Shown: positions 55,301 through 64,000 of the stretch, piece after piece
How positions within the stretch are numbered: position 1 is the first letter of the stretch
Layout of the letters: every line of letters starts with the position of its first letter
NCBI GenBank assembly: GCA_907165275.2
Contig: OU015652.1
Span: forward strand, 2,433,001-2,497,000
From: Zygaena filipendulae
Lineage: Eukaryota > Arthropoda > Insecta > Lepidoptera > Zygaenidae
Reading direction: 5' to 3'
DNA: 64,000 nt
Position numbers and translations under genes: made by a program
Notes under the pieces: generated by a model
What the model was told of the DNA's origin: nothing
Database searches by the model: none
The model's input: only the letters and a program-made list of their open reading frames with translations

Positions 55301-56676
55301 TATTGAAGGAGCATAACTGGTAAAAGTGGTAAAGTATATAAAAAATATAATATGATTGTCATCCCAAATATTGAAGAAACAAACGAACCTAATGAACAAT
55401 GAACAATTGAACACCCTATTCCTCGTATATTCAGTGATGCACTGACAAATCATAATTACTATGCATAGATAATTTGCTTGGGTAAACCTGTATTTGTTAT
55501 CTTGTCGTTTTCGTTAAGATTTATTAGTGTTTTTCATATATATTTTTATTACTTGAATGCCAGAATTAACCCTTTCACCTACAAAAGATGTGCTTTTGGG
55601 CCAAAAACATAATATTACATTACAAACAAACCACTCTACTGACTTTTATATTTATCAGATTAAATGATAAATATTAAGCATTCTCAACGCTAGGAGAAAT
55701 CGTGCCTAAAGTGAAATGTGGTGGTGAAAGGGTTTACTATTGAGAGTTCAAAGATATAGTGTAGCACAAAATTGTCACTCACTGTTACAATCATGCAGTG
55801 GTTCTCTTTCACAGCTCCGCAGCATCCAAAGAATGCAATAATGAAGATGATCACACCAACAATGATCAATATGATCGGTGCTGATATGAAGAAGTTCTCA
55901 TCGGTGAGGTTTTGGTAAGGGTGGGCATTGATCTGAGCCTTGATGCCTGCTATCAGGATAATAAGACCAGTAATCTGTAATAAAAGTTAATGGACAATGT
56001 ATTATGCATACACATTTTAATAGAGGGTAGATCAACAAATGTTTACGTTCATTTAAAATATACAAAAATATTGATTGATGAACATTTAAAAGAAAATTGA
56101 GAGTTTACTCTGAACTATGTGACACAGTGGAAGACAATAAATTAAGAAAATTAAATAGCAAAGCTTGATACAATACATAATTACATAGGTACAGCAGCAT
56201 ATTACATAGTGTTTAATAGAAGACATTACTATTAGAGGACTGGAGTGAACATTATTTTTTTATGTCATACCTAGATTGTAAAATATTTTCAATGAATTAA
56301 ATAAAGATGACATATTAAGTGAAATAAAAATGTTTTAATGGAGTAGGTATTAAAATTTCCTTTAAAAACTGGTAAGTTGAACAGGTATATTTTGCAATCC
56401 AGTAACTACTTGCTGCAGTTACCAACCTACTATTCACTGACTCATATCTAATTAATAATAACAAGTTATAATTATGAAACAATGGAATGGAAACGTAAAT
56501 AATAAACGTAATAAAAATAAAAAATCAAAGTGGGTGGAAACAAAATCAGATTCATTATTTGAAATATAAATTTACGGATTATTAGACAAATAATTATTAA
56601 AAGTACTCACAGCGAACAAAAGATTGAAACAGAAAAGTAGGTATTTCACGCACGACATCCCACCGCCGATAGCCAT
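46375..56676 (-). CDS. Tetraspanin, CD63-like, complete, five coding exons
   Basis: Minus-strand coding exons are 56,676-56,611; 55,974-55,783; 47,920-47,750; 47,327-47,103; 46,440-46,375, with lengths 66/192/171/225/66 nt, all phase 0, giving 239 aa. Membrane segments are at about 12-33, 53-72, 86-106 and 203-227. After segment 2 comes the conserved FGCCGAVKEN. The large extracellular loop has CCG at 146-148, PETCC, one APC and one GC, so six cysteines, and N-glycosylation sequons NLT (44), NTT (121) and NYT (151). The C-terminus QYETV has the Yxx-hydrophobic form of lysosomal sorting signals, like CD63. Family role: organises membrane microdomains and endolysosomal or exosomal traffic. A non-coding 5' exon is likely (donor GAG|GTAAGT ending at 56,949, acceptor before 56,730). 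Intron 2 is 7.9 kb and crowded with mobile DNA. Exons 3 and 4 are GC-rich. Family assignment is firm; CD63 orthology is probable only. Confidence 0.94.
46540..46595 (+). repeat. Repeat A fragment near the last exon of the CD63-like gene
   Basis: GGTAATTTCGAAATCCCAGC and AAAAGTACCCTATGCCCTAT only. Confidence 0.45.
47371..47446. repeat. 20-bp tandem repeat, four units, intron 3 of the CD63-like gene
   Basis: Exact 20-bp spacing of the word ATTAACAACGATGAA with variable first bases, starting at 47,371, 47,391, 47,411 and 47,431 (the last one partial). It lies about 45 bp above the exon 4 acceptor, in the direction of transcription. Confidence 0.75.
47553..47720 (+). repeat. Repeat A copy (intron 3 of the CD63-like gene)
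   Basis: Degraded start CACACGGTTTAACGCG, then GGCATAAAAAGTAACCTATG and ATGATTGGTCGAGTAGTTAG. It ends about 30 bp before the exon 3 donor. Confidence 0.6.
48050..48225 (+). repeat. Repeat A copy (intron 2 of the CD63-like gene)
   Basis: GAACCGCGGTTCATTTTCGA, AGTACCCTATGTCATTTATG, CCCTGACAACGTGTATGTAA and a CAAA tandem; ends CTCACTTTCGTTTTCCTTTA. Confidence 0.6.
48294..49595 (+). mobile_element. hAT-type non-autonomous element with 8-bp target duplication
   Basis: The left end begins TAGGGTTGCCA and the right end finishes TGGAAACCCTA, short imperfect inverted ends of hAT type. Both sides carry the identical 8-bp duplication ATTATAAG (48,286-48,293 and 49,596-49,603), the target-duplication length of hAT transposases. 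About 1.3 kb, no transposase ORF. It holds an internal direct repeat (TAGCTAATTCCTATTT at about 48,845 and 49,018) and a nested mariner element. Located in intron 2 of the CD63-like gene. Confidence 0.8.
49119..49499 (-). mobile_element. Tc1/mariner-like deletion derivative nested in the hAT element
   Basis: TA-flanked inverted ends: CACACATCAAAAGTGTCTAG then GGATCAAG on the left, mirrored on the right, with one mismatch over about 37 bp. On the minus strand 49,449-49,390 encodes SMPNRCESVIRINGRNTEY and a stop, the recognisable C-terminus of Tc1-like transposases. The rest of the transposase is gone, so this is an internally deleted copy with intact ends. Confidence 0.8.
50692..50860 (+). repeat. 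Repeat A copy, diverged
   Basis: ATTCCCTGCGGTTTCACTCG, AATAAAAAGTAGTCTATG and CCTGACAACGTGTATGCTAA. The 3' end is reduced. Confidence 0.5.
51030..51212 (+). repeat. Repeat A copy, first of an adjacent pair
   Basis: CGTTGTTCCCGCGGAAATTA to CTCACTTTCGCATTTGTAAT; separated by about 18 bp from the next copy in the same orientation. Confidence 0.65.
51230..51432 (+). repeat. Repeat A copy, second of the pair
   Basis: Near full length: AACTGTCCCCCGCGGTCTCA to TTTATAATATTAGTAGGG, with GACA tandem words in place of CAAA. Confidence 0.7.
52941..53124 (-). repeat. Repeat A copy, reverse
   Basis: In forward sense ACTGGCTGTCCCCCGCGG to CATTTATAATATTAGG, with a deletion in the TTCCCGCGGG segment. Same short form as 5,311-5,543 and 61,363-61,539. 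Confidence 0.65.
53174..53352. mobile_element. Palindromic MITE of about 180 bp
   Basis: Arms of about 75 bp with a few mismatches: CTGGAGGCCGATCG, CTATTTTATAACGAC, ACAAAACCAAAC and ACACGTTTAAACGTCAAATT on the left, all inverted on the right, with an AT-rich centre. Located in intron 2 of the CD63-like gene. Confidence 0.7.
53871..54091 (+). mobile_element. LTR of a retrotransposon (solo or 3' LTR)
   Basis: A purine tract AAAGGGGGATGA directly precedes TGTATTGG, and the unit ends ...CAATACA, giving the TG...CA inverted ends of an LTR (about 221 bp). An AATAAA lies inside. The 53,580-53,870 stretch just upstream is probably the element's 3' internal end. No 5' LTR or pol motif was seen. Confidence 0.6.
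54092..55780. other. Intronic stretch (CD63-like gene intron 2), unassigned
   Basis: A widespread-looking repeat word GGCGTCCATTAACTACGTGA with a following GGGGGGAGGGGGTCGAGTCG lies at 54,561-54,615, and a further G-rich patch at about 54,755. No ORF is supported. Confidence 0.35.
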
Positions 56677-56948
56677 TTTGCACAATTATTTAACTTATTT
56701 CGTTTTGATTAATAGAAATCAGTCCTCGATCTGTAACAAGACATTTATGTCAGTCACCCATAAAATTTAAAGTATACAATAACCGGTAGGTCTAGGAACG
56801 CCATAAAAATACAAACATTACCGATTGTCGTCAACATCGATTTGTTTTGTTGAAAGACAGGTAGGTATGATTCACAGTTTTTATCGATTTTGTGTGAACC
56901 AGTTTAATGTAATTAATAGTCTGAACTAAATTGAAGCTATACACTTAC

Positions 56949-57100
56949 CTCAGTAATAACGAGCCAAATTGAAACAAATGAAAATTGAAAATCCAATTTG
57001 AAATGCGCAAAAGATCCAAATTATTTTCACAACAATAACACACGTTACACGGCTGACGACCTTCTCGAACGATTTAATTTTAATTTTTCCGAGACCCGAG
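56949..57100 (-). promoter_or_regulatory. Presumed 5' UTR exon and promoter of the CD63-like gene
   Basis: A donor GAG|GTAAGT on the minus strand (exon end 56,949) and an acceptor TTGTTACAG before 56,730 define a ~220-bp 5' UTR intron. Transcription would start upstream, perhaps 57,050-57,100; no TATA box was recognised. Confidence 0.4.
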
Positions 57101-58287
57101 TTGACAGCGAGGCATGTCAATGTCAATAATTGTCATTGTTCTGAGCGTCAACCTCGCGTCAACCAATATTTGTCTATGATTGTAGTTTGGCGGGTGCATT
57201 CAGAAACATCACCAATACACGCACATCCACACAGGGAAAGGTACAAACTTTGAGCAAAAAGCTTTAAGTATATGCGTAGGTTTGAATCTTCTGAGATCGA
57301 GTGACCAGGTAAAAACTGAATACTCGGTGAATACAAATAACATTATTTGCTCTAACAATAAGGATGAAAATGATATTATTAAGCTGTGAGAATGATGTGG
57401 GACGGGATGGAAATGTAGTTTCTGATCAACACTGGCCGAAAAAATTAACGGATATTTATTTGATAAAAAAACATCATCATCAAATAGATTTTACAACAAG
57501 TGCACAAAACGAACCATTTTTATCCAAGAGTTTTAGCAACCCGAGCCGAAGCCGAGGGCTGATAGGATAGTAATGTCGAAGATGAAATGGTTTTGTGGAC
57601 GAGTTATAAACTCTGCTTTTCACTTCGATTGCGAGGAAATAAAACAGTAGTATAACATAACATTTCTTTAATTAAAATTCAAAGTAAAATTAGTACAGTT
57701 TTTAATAATATATGTCTTAAAAAACACTTTATTTACAAATTTAAGTAAATATTATAGAATAACAAATTCTATCTATGAATTTCTTATTGTGTTTGGATGT
57801 ATGGCTCATTTCCTTTCCCTTTATAGATACATTAATTATGAGTAGATACGTTAATGCACTTGTGCACAAAATTCGATTTTGTGCAGCCTATATCCTGCAC
57901 AAACAAGCACTTTCAGAGCATGAGAAGTGAAAATTATTATTAATATAACCATTACCAAGTTGTTATTGTTGATTTTTTCGGGGAAATGTCATTATTGATT
58001 ATCTGCGATTGTGCTCCTTTATTAACCGACTTCATGCTATGAATATTCTATAGGTAGGCTGAGTATGTAGGTAATGAGTTGGTTGCGGGTGGCGCTAAGT
58101 AGGTAACTATAGTAACTTGAAACAATCACAAATATATTTTTGGTTCGTTTTACCTTTACCAAGCAATAAAAGAGCATCATTCTTATTAAATATAACCATA
58201 ACAATTTAAGATGTTTTTTTTTAATTTATTACAGCTGGTCTTTAATTGCCATCCAAGCCGGCGCGGCTTCGTTCGCTGAACAAGGGA

Positions 58288-58443
58288 ACCTTGGCTAAGG
58301 GGGAGCCCCTTAGCCAAGTTGATAAAATCTATAATAATCGTTGTCGCTATAGAAAACTAATGAACGTATCGTCATGTCACGCAAAATCGTCCAATGAAAA
58401 GTCCAATTTTTCGATTATATAGATTGTCAACTTGGCTAAGGCT
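58288..58443. mobile_element. Small TIR element with CTTGGCTAAGG ends
   Basis: The left side carries a perfect 13-bp hairpin (CTTGGCTAAGGGG / mirror, 58,290-58,318). The TIR CCTTAGCCAAGTTGA recurs inverted at about 58,428-58,442, with homology continuing into an AATCTAT-rich arm. Non-coding. Confidence 0.55.
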
Positions 58444-58523
58444 CTTTCGAGTGACAACGCAAAGACAAAGTTTTGCCCACTCTTCTCAAGGGAAATCTGA
58501 TGTAGATATTATCAATCTATCTA

Positions 58524-58797
58524 GTATCGCGGATTCTACTCTTTTATTATAGTACTAGCTGTGCCCCGCGGTTTCACCCGCGTGAAAAGTTTTTATGTAA
58601 TTACTTTTTTTCCCGACATCCGATTAGAATGAAACAAAGCCTATATGTAGGTCCGGGTCTGTGAAAACCGCATGACAGACAGACAGAAAAGAATTTTAAA
58701 AACTCTTTTTTTGTGGTTGGTTATTCTTCTTTTATCACCGTCAAAATTTGTCAAAAATATTCAATGTACAGAATCGCGGATGCTACTCTTTTATTAC
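58524..58797 (+). repeat. Repeat B' copy preceded by the tail of an earlier copy
   Basis: The full unit 58,554-58,797 ends GAATCGCGGATGCTACTC, TTTTATTAC. The 28 bases just before it (ATCGCGGATTCTACTCTTTT...) repeat that tail, so a second, largely lost unit stood head to tail upstream. Confidence 0.6.
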
Positions 58798-58996
58798 TTA
58801 TAGATAGTATTATATTATCTGTGCTTATAGTATAGATAGATATATAATTAGATAGATAGATTATAGGGAGAGTGTATTGACTTTACTGACGTAAGTAGGT
58901 AGGTACTCATCTAAAGTCTACAAAATAAATAAATAAATAATAATAATCACGATTCTATAGTAGAACTTTTTTGATTACCTACCTACCATGGAAGTC

Positions 58997-59220
58997 TAAC
59001 GGCCGCACTCAGATTAGGTACTTATTTATGTATAGATTTTTAAAAGCAAACTGAGACTTTCAGTAAATTTTAATGTTAATTGGCATTTAATGAGATGTAA
59101 CTTAATTAGTTAAATGACAATTAACATTAATTTATTAAAATTGTCTGATGGCGGCAGTTTTGTTTTAAAAATCTGTACTTAACTAAGTAATCATTAAAGT
59201 CGACTATGAGTGCGGCGGTA
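58997..59220. mobile_element. Palindromic MITE, family E copy 2 (between the tetraspanins)
   Basis: Left TAACGGCCGCACTCAGAT, right end mirrored TTACCGCCGCACTCAT, with the same internal words as the 36,921 copy (GGCGGCAGTTTTGTTTTAAA, TAACTAAGTAATCATTAAAG). The left arm is more decayed than the right. It is about 270 bp upstream of the second tetraspanin's first exon. Confidence 0.7.
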
Positions 59221-59486
59221 AGAGCAAATTATGTAAGTTTGATTGGAAAAGTGATTATCGTTTCCCATCTCAAGATTACGGAGTTGGGTAGATAGTTACA
59301 TACTTACCTCGGGTTTTTCGATAAAACTTTAAGATAAACAAGATACGAATTGGTACAGAATACCTAGATGCGTTGTGGTTCAATCAATCGCCTTAGATAT
59401 AAGTTTACGAACACTATACTTACCTACTCAGTATCTGTCTTGAGTTTTTTATTAAAAAAAAAATCCATGTACAAACTAATACAGCA

Positions 59487-62400
59487 ATGAAGATTCTTAA
59501 AGCTCTTAAGTCGGTGAAATATTCATTGGCTGCGGTCAATACAGTGTTCTTCGTGAGTAAAAAATTTATTTGTATTAAATTCTCTACTGAATAAATAAAT
59601 AGATAGCTACTTGACACCTATATACAGCGTTTGCTCGCGGTTGCACTTGCGTGGGCTTCAAGTTTCAGGGCCCTTATTCACTATGACCATAACGCATCGC
59701 GTTAAGATAAACCTCCACTTAAATTGCTTTTCCCTCGTGTTCAACGAAGTTTCACTTTATAAAAATAAATTTACAACGTTTATTTTGTCATAAAGAATAT
59801 AAACTTACATTTTTGCACCTGGAGCGTTTAGGATTGTGTTTTTGGGACGCGTGTTATGGGCAAGAAATGTTGTTGGTCATAGTGAATAAGGGCCCAGATG
59901 TAAAGTAGGTACCAGCGTAAGAAGTACCACGACCCAGATTAAATGTCAAGTTTCATAATTATTAGGTAGGCAGTTGTGATTCCATCATGCGTGTTCGAAA
60001 AACAAATTTCCAGCTTAAAAATGTTTTCCAGCTGACAGGCCTCCTGCTTTTGCTAGCCGGTGTTGCCGTTCTAGTGACATGTATGGAATACGACTTGCTG
60101 ATAACGAACAGGTTCTTCACGTTGCCCAGCTTTGTCATCGCGACCGGCGTGATCGTCATACTCACCTCCGGCCTTGGACTCTACGGGGCCATCACTGAGT
60201 ACTTCTATTTCATTGCCGGAGTAAGTGATTGACTTTAATCTTGTACCAACATCACTAACAAAATTAAAAGGTAAACAATTTATTTATTTGAAATATCATA
60301 GTGAATTTCACCCGAAGGGCGGACTAGGGAGGTTCGAAAAAATATTATTGATTATTAAAGTCATGAAAGTGTGGAACCATGTCATTACGACGTCTTTCGC
60401 GGGTGCGAATGCGTATTTTCGCGACGCTCACAATAAGCACAAAAGGCATTCAGTTGTTTTTGTGAACGAAATTTTGAATGAAACTATTGCTCTACTAATA
60501 AATTTTATTATTCCTATGTACCTACCCAAGATACTCAGTGGTTTCTAAAGTGGAACCTAACCGGCTACCGGGAACAAGTCACTATAGGGGCTTCACAAAC
60601 TTTTCAGGCTATCCAATTGTTTATTTGCGACAGTTTTTGTCATAATAATATTATTATTATAAGCACTATACTTATATAATATTATTATTTTATAATATTA
60701 CTAGCTGCCCCCCGCGATTTCATCCGCGGTAATTTCGGAGTTCCCGAGGGAATTCCGGGATAAAAACTATCCTATCTTTTAAGTTGGACTATATTATAAA
60801 TGGTTGCAAAATTTTATCAAAATCCGTTCAGTAGTTTCGGAGTCCATCGCGGACAAACAACGTGACACGTGATTTATATATATTAGATTACTAGCTGTCC
60901 TCCGCGATTTCATCCGCGGTAATTTCGGAGTTCCCGCGGAGGTTACGGGAAAAAAGTACTCTATGTCCTTCAGTTCCCGAGGGAATTCCGGGACAAAAAC
61001 TATCCTATCTTTTAAGTTGGCCTATATTATAAACGGTTGCAAAATTTTATCAAAATCCGTTCAGTAGTTTCGGAGTCCATCGCGGACAAACAACGTGACA
61101 CGTGATTTATATACATACTAGCTGTCCCCCGCGATTTCATCCGCGGTAATTTCGGAGTTCCCGCGGAGGTTGCGGGAAAAAAGTACTCTATGTCCTTCAG
61201 TTCCCGAGGGAATACTGGGATAAAAACTATCCTATCTTTTAAGTTGGACCATATTGTAAACGGTTGCAAAATTTTATCAAAATCCGTTCAGTAGTTTCGG
61301 AGTCCATCGCGGACAAACAACGTGACACGTGATTTATATATATTAGATATTAGATATAGATTAAGATAAATGTATGTTTGGATGTTTATTATTCAATCAC
61401 GCAAAAACGCCTGAACGGATTTGGATGAAATTTGGCATGCACGTTGTCAGGTGTACAGAGAAGGACACACTTTTTATCCCGGAATTCCCGCGGGAACTCC
61501 GAAATTACCGTGGGTGAAACCGCGGGGCACAGCTAGTTATTTTATAATTTTCTGTGTGTGTATACTCAAACCTGGGTTCAGTGGTATTCATGGCTAAACG
61601 CATGTCAGTATTTGCATACAAACGCTTTCGTGGACCAGTTCGTGATTTCAGGAACCGGAACTTTCGGTTAAAACCACTGATTTCGAGAACAGACAGAAGA
61701 GGCACCAGTGTCAATACCAATTTTTATTTCAGTACGTGGTTCTCCTCATGGTGATACTGATTTTCGAGATGTCCATATCGATCGTGGGATTCCGTTTGAG
61801 TAACGATGCCAGATCGGAGATCCAGAGCACCATGACACAAACGCTACCTCTGTATTCCATCAGACTAGACATCGCGAGGATCTGGGATGAACTTCAGATG
61901 GACGTAAGAACGTATTTGTAAGATTTGTATGGTACTGGCTATTGAAAGCGTCGAAGGTCTGTGGTCGGATTTTCAAATTGCTATGTTTACGTACATTTCA
62001 CGTCTTACGTACGATCGTTTTTTTAGAAACTTAATATTAATCTAGGTCACGATAGGGGAAAAGATAGGTAGGGCACTACCTATCTTATTATTAAATATAT
62101 AAAGTTTTAATTGCATAGCTCGGATACTTTAGATTTTATTGATATCTAAAAAACCCCAATTTCGTCACTGACTCACTGATGATCATCAAAATTATTAGGG
62201 TATTTCCTAATGTCCTTGAAAGCTGAAATTTCGTATGGAAGCTCTAGTATTAGTACACAAACAACAAAAAAATTGTAAAACTTGTAATTTTTATCCCCCA
62301 ACTCCTTAAATTAGGGGATGGAAGTTTGTATGAGACTTCCACAATTTTGACTTACAAAAAGAAATGAAATCCAAACAAAAACATTTTTATGTAAAATGTT

Positions 62401-63340
62401 GCCAAGGCGAGGCCATATACCAGTACTTTCAAAAAGTTATCAGATCTTATGTAGAGCCAAGCTTCTATTAACTCTACACGCCCTAACTCTACTAGGTCTA
62501 ACTTCACAAACTCTACACCTTAGCCAAAATATGTGGCTTGGCCGTTTCATTACTACAAAGAATTATTATATAACAGAAAAGTATTGAACTATGCATAAAT
62601 TTTTTTCCTTATGCCCATGTGAATGTAGCGAAATGGCCAAGCCACATATTTTGACTAAGGTGTAGAGTTTGTGAAGTTAGGCCTTGTAGAGTTCGGGTGT
62701 GTAGAGTTACAAGCTTGGCTCTACATAAGATCTGATAACTTTTTGAAAGCGCTGGTATATGGCCTCGTCTTGGCAACATTTTACATGAAAATGTTTTTGT
62801 TGGGATTGTCGATTTTTAAGATTATTTTACTGTTAATTTGTTTTCTTTATTTGTTACACTTTTATACCTTAACTACTCAACTGATCATCATGAAATGGCA
62901 CCATTTCCTCATACCACCATTTCATATACACGTTAAGGGTCCTTTTTATTCCGAAATTCCATCGAGAATTTCGAAATTAATGCCGGTATAGTAAGTAGTA
63001 TGTACTAGTAATGAATAAAAAGATTTATCTTCAGAGTTGTTGCGTACAAAGGTTAAGATTAATTAATGAAAACTCAAAGTCGGTTTTACTTGGTTGTTAA
63101 AACGAAAACAAAAATATTTTATTTTTAAAGATGGAATGCTGCGGTATCGCGGGCGCTCACGACTGGGTGTCGAACCGCATCCCCGTGTCGTGTTGCCACA
63201 TCGACTACGGCACCATCTCCCCGTTCGTGTGCACGATAGCGACGGCGCACTCCACCGGGTGCGCGGCCGCGCTCGCCGACACGCTGGGCCATGACGCGTA
63301 CGTGCTGGGCGTCATCGCTGTCACCGTCACGTGCTTACAG
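59487..63340 (+). CDS. Second tetraspanin, divergent, partial (last exon beyond window)
   Basis: Exons 59,487-59,552 (66 nt), 60,032-60,220 (189), 61,733-61,903 (171) and 63,131-63,340 (210) are all phase 0 and give 212 aa. The first exon (MKILKALKSVKY...) is short; it was found by matching exon 1 of the neighbouring tetraspanin, ends at a GTGAGT donor, and supplies the N-terminal half of membrane segment 1. Segments are at about 15-36, 55-73, 84-104 and from 197 on. The large loop has CCG at 145-147, SCC at 162-164 and two further cysteines. After segment 2 the usual GCCGA is replaced by GLYGA, so the juxtamembrane cysteines, often palmitoylated, are missing. I saw no final exon with a C-terminal tail up to 64,000, so it probably lies to the right. 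The gene stands head to head with the CD63-like gene, 2.8 kb apart. Introns hold tandem SINE-like units and a large palindromic element. Confidence 0.88.
60700..61350 (+). repeat. Three head-to-tail SINE-like units (repeat B), tetraspanin 2 intron 2
   Basis: Units start at 60,700, 60,890 and 61,118, each with ACTAGCTGTCC-CCGCGATTTC, CAAAATCCGTTCAGTAGTTT and CGCGGACAAACAACGTGACA, ending GATTTATATATATTAGA. Units 2 and 3 carry an extra GGAGGTT-CGGGAAAAAAGTACTC block, so unit 1 is a shorter form. High identity suggests recent tandem duplication. Confidence 0.75.
61363..61539 (-). repeat. Repeat A copy, reverse, abutting the repeat B array
   Basis: Reads in reverse from ACTAGCTGTGCCCCGCGG through AATTCCGGGATAAAAAGT to CATACATTTATC. 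Opposite orientation to the adjoining triple array. Confidence 0.7.
62040..62804 (-). mobile_element. Family F composite element, long-palindrome copy (tetraspanin 2 intron 3)
   Basis: 62,371-62,804 is a palindrome with arms of about 170-190 bp (words ATGTAAAATGTTGCCAAG, CAGATCTTATGTAGAGCCAA, CTCTACACCTTAG, ATATGTGGCTTGGCC appear on both arms). Next to it lies the GACGAAATT...AGATATCAATAAAATC segment and a perfect 11-bp hairpin (AAGATAGGTAG/GGCA, 62,061-62,086). No ORF. Class unknown. Confidence 0.65.
62845..62990 (-). repeat. Repeat A copy, diverged, reverse
   Basis: TTACACTTTTATACCTTAAC, CAACTGATCATCATGAAATG and TTTTTATTCCGAAATTCC; a partial internal duplication of CACCATTTC is visible. 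Confidence 0.5.
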
Positions 63341-64000
63341 GTATAACAATATTGTAACCAGTACCTACCTACATTTTCTTCCTCGCTTTTGACAGAGCGG
63401 CCGTTGGTCCTCACGAAGTTGTCTGATTGTGGACCGATCTTACGTGCCTCACGATGCCTAGCCACTCTCCCCGGTCGTATTCTGTTCTTGTGCATTCATG
63501 TAGCGGTCTGCCCTCAGCAGACTTAACCTGGTCGGACTACTTTTTTATATTGAGAACACCCTAGGAGTTTGATCACAAGTCACAACTCATTGAGTGCGGT
63601 CGAAGATAGTAAACACACCTAGCCTGGAATATGAACTGACTTTCAAGTGAAGCTGCTGGAAAGCACCGTGAAGTGTTTGGCGACAGATTTTCAACTTAAA
63701 GATGGTAGCTAGCCAGCCGGTACTTACTATAGGCGCGTAAAGAAGCGACCATAGAGAGGTCATGTAGGCAGGGCAGGCGAGCCACCGTTGCAAAAGAAGC
63801 TAGAGCAAAAATGCTCTAACTAGCTCAAAACTTCATTTGTTGCCAACCCAAGTAGGTATAATATCTACCACAATATTCCCAAAACTGTGAATTTTGAAAA
63901 CAGTGACTAAGTAAAAAAAATAACCATAAAGCGTTTAATAGATTTATTTACGTTAATGGATGTTTTAGTGCGTGATGAATAGTTTTGTGTGCGAAAATCA
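63341..64000. other. Tetraspanin 2 intron 4, window end
   Basis: Starts with donor GTATAAC. 63,390-63,780 is moderately GC-rich and may be an unclassified repeat; no final tetraspanin exon was seen. Confidence 0.4.

Noticed and set aside
59987..60031. ATG at 59,987 as start of the second tetraspanin
   Set aside because: The stretch before 60,032 is intron ending in TTTTCCAG; the 66-nt exon at 59,487 fits the family N-terminus better.
60320..60345. GGTTCGAAA resembling a tRNA T-arm
   Set aside because: No matching acceptor, D or anticodon stems around it; no tRNA gene was found anywhere in the window.

Overview
The window looks like nuclear DNA of a butterfly or moth (Lepidoptera). It is AT-rich, its genes have GT-AG introns, and it is full of short interspersed repeats of a type I associate with lepidopteran genomes: units that start ACTAGCTGT-CCCCGCGG and end in TTTATAATATTAGTA, short-tailed LINEs, and many terminal-inverted-repeat (TIR) elements. 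The order is inferred; no species can be named from sequence alone.

Layout. Positions 1 to about 23,000 are gene-poor and repeat-dense. Only one plausible host exon was found there (13,256-13,343, minus strand), lying below a promoter-like stretch with a DRE-type TATCGATA and CRE-type TGACGTCA. LINE remnants sit at 5,030, 7,595, 20,943-21,530 and 21,733-21,977. The gene-bearing part starts at about 24,000. An intronless Lin-7/Veli gene (24,001-24,597, plus) converges tail to tail on a complete nine-exon PPIL2 gene (32,813 down to 24,987, minus; 519 aa; U-box plus cyclophilin). PPIL2 diverges from a three-exon class-E ubiquitin-conjugating enzyme gene (35,155-40,775, plus; 192 aa). The largest intron of that gene holds an apparently intact transposase-related ORF (38,691-39,236). 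Then come two tetraspanin genes arranged head to head: a complete CD63-like one (56,676 down to 46,375, minus; 239 aa) and a more divergent one (from 59,487, plus; 212 aa visible, last exon beyond the right edge). Their exon lengths match almost exactly, which suggests an inverted duplication.

How the genes work together: two encode ubiquitin-pathway proteins (an E2 and a U-box protein) and they share a divergent intergenic region, but adjacency alone does not show a functional link. Lin-7 is a scaffold of cell junctions and synapses, and the tetraspanins organise membrane microdomains and endolysosomal traffic. No operon, CRISPR array or tRNA gene was found.

The most unusual material is in the mobile DNA: a hAT-type element with an 8-bp target duplication and a Tc1/mariner remnant nested inside it (48,294-49,595); several palindromic MITE families present in two to four copies within the window; a MITE family that carries paired CRE-like TGACGTCA sites; a composite palindromic element with an internal-deletion sibling; and several tandem arrays. 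I did not find a clear, previously undescribed multi-gene system.
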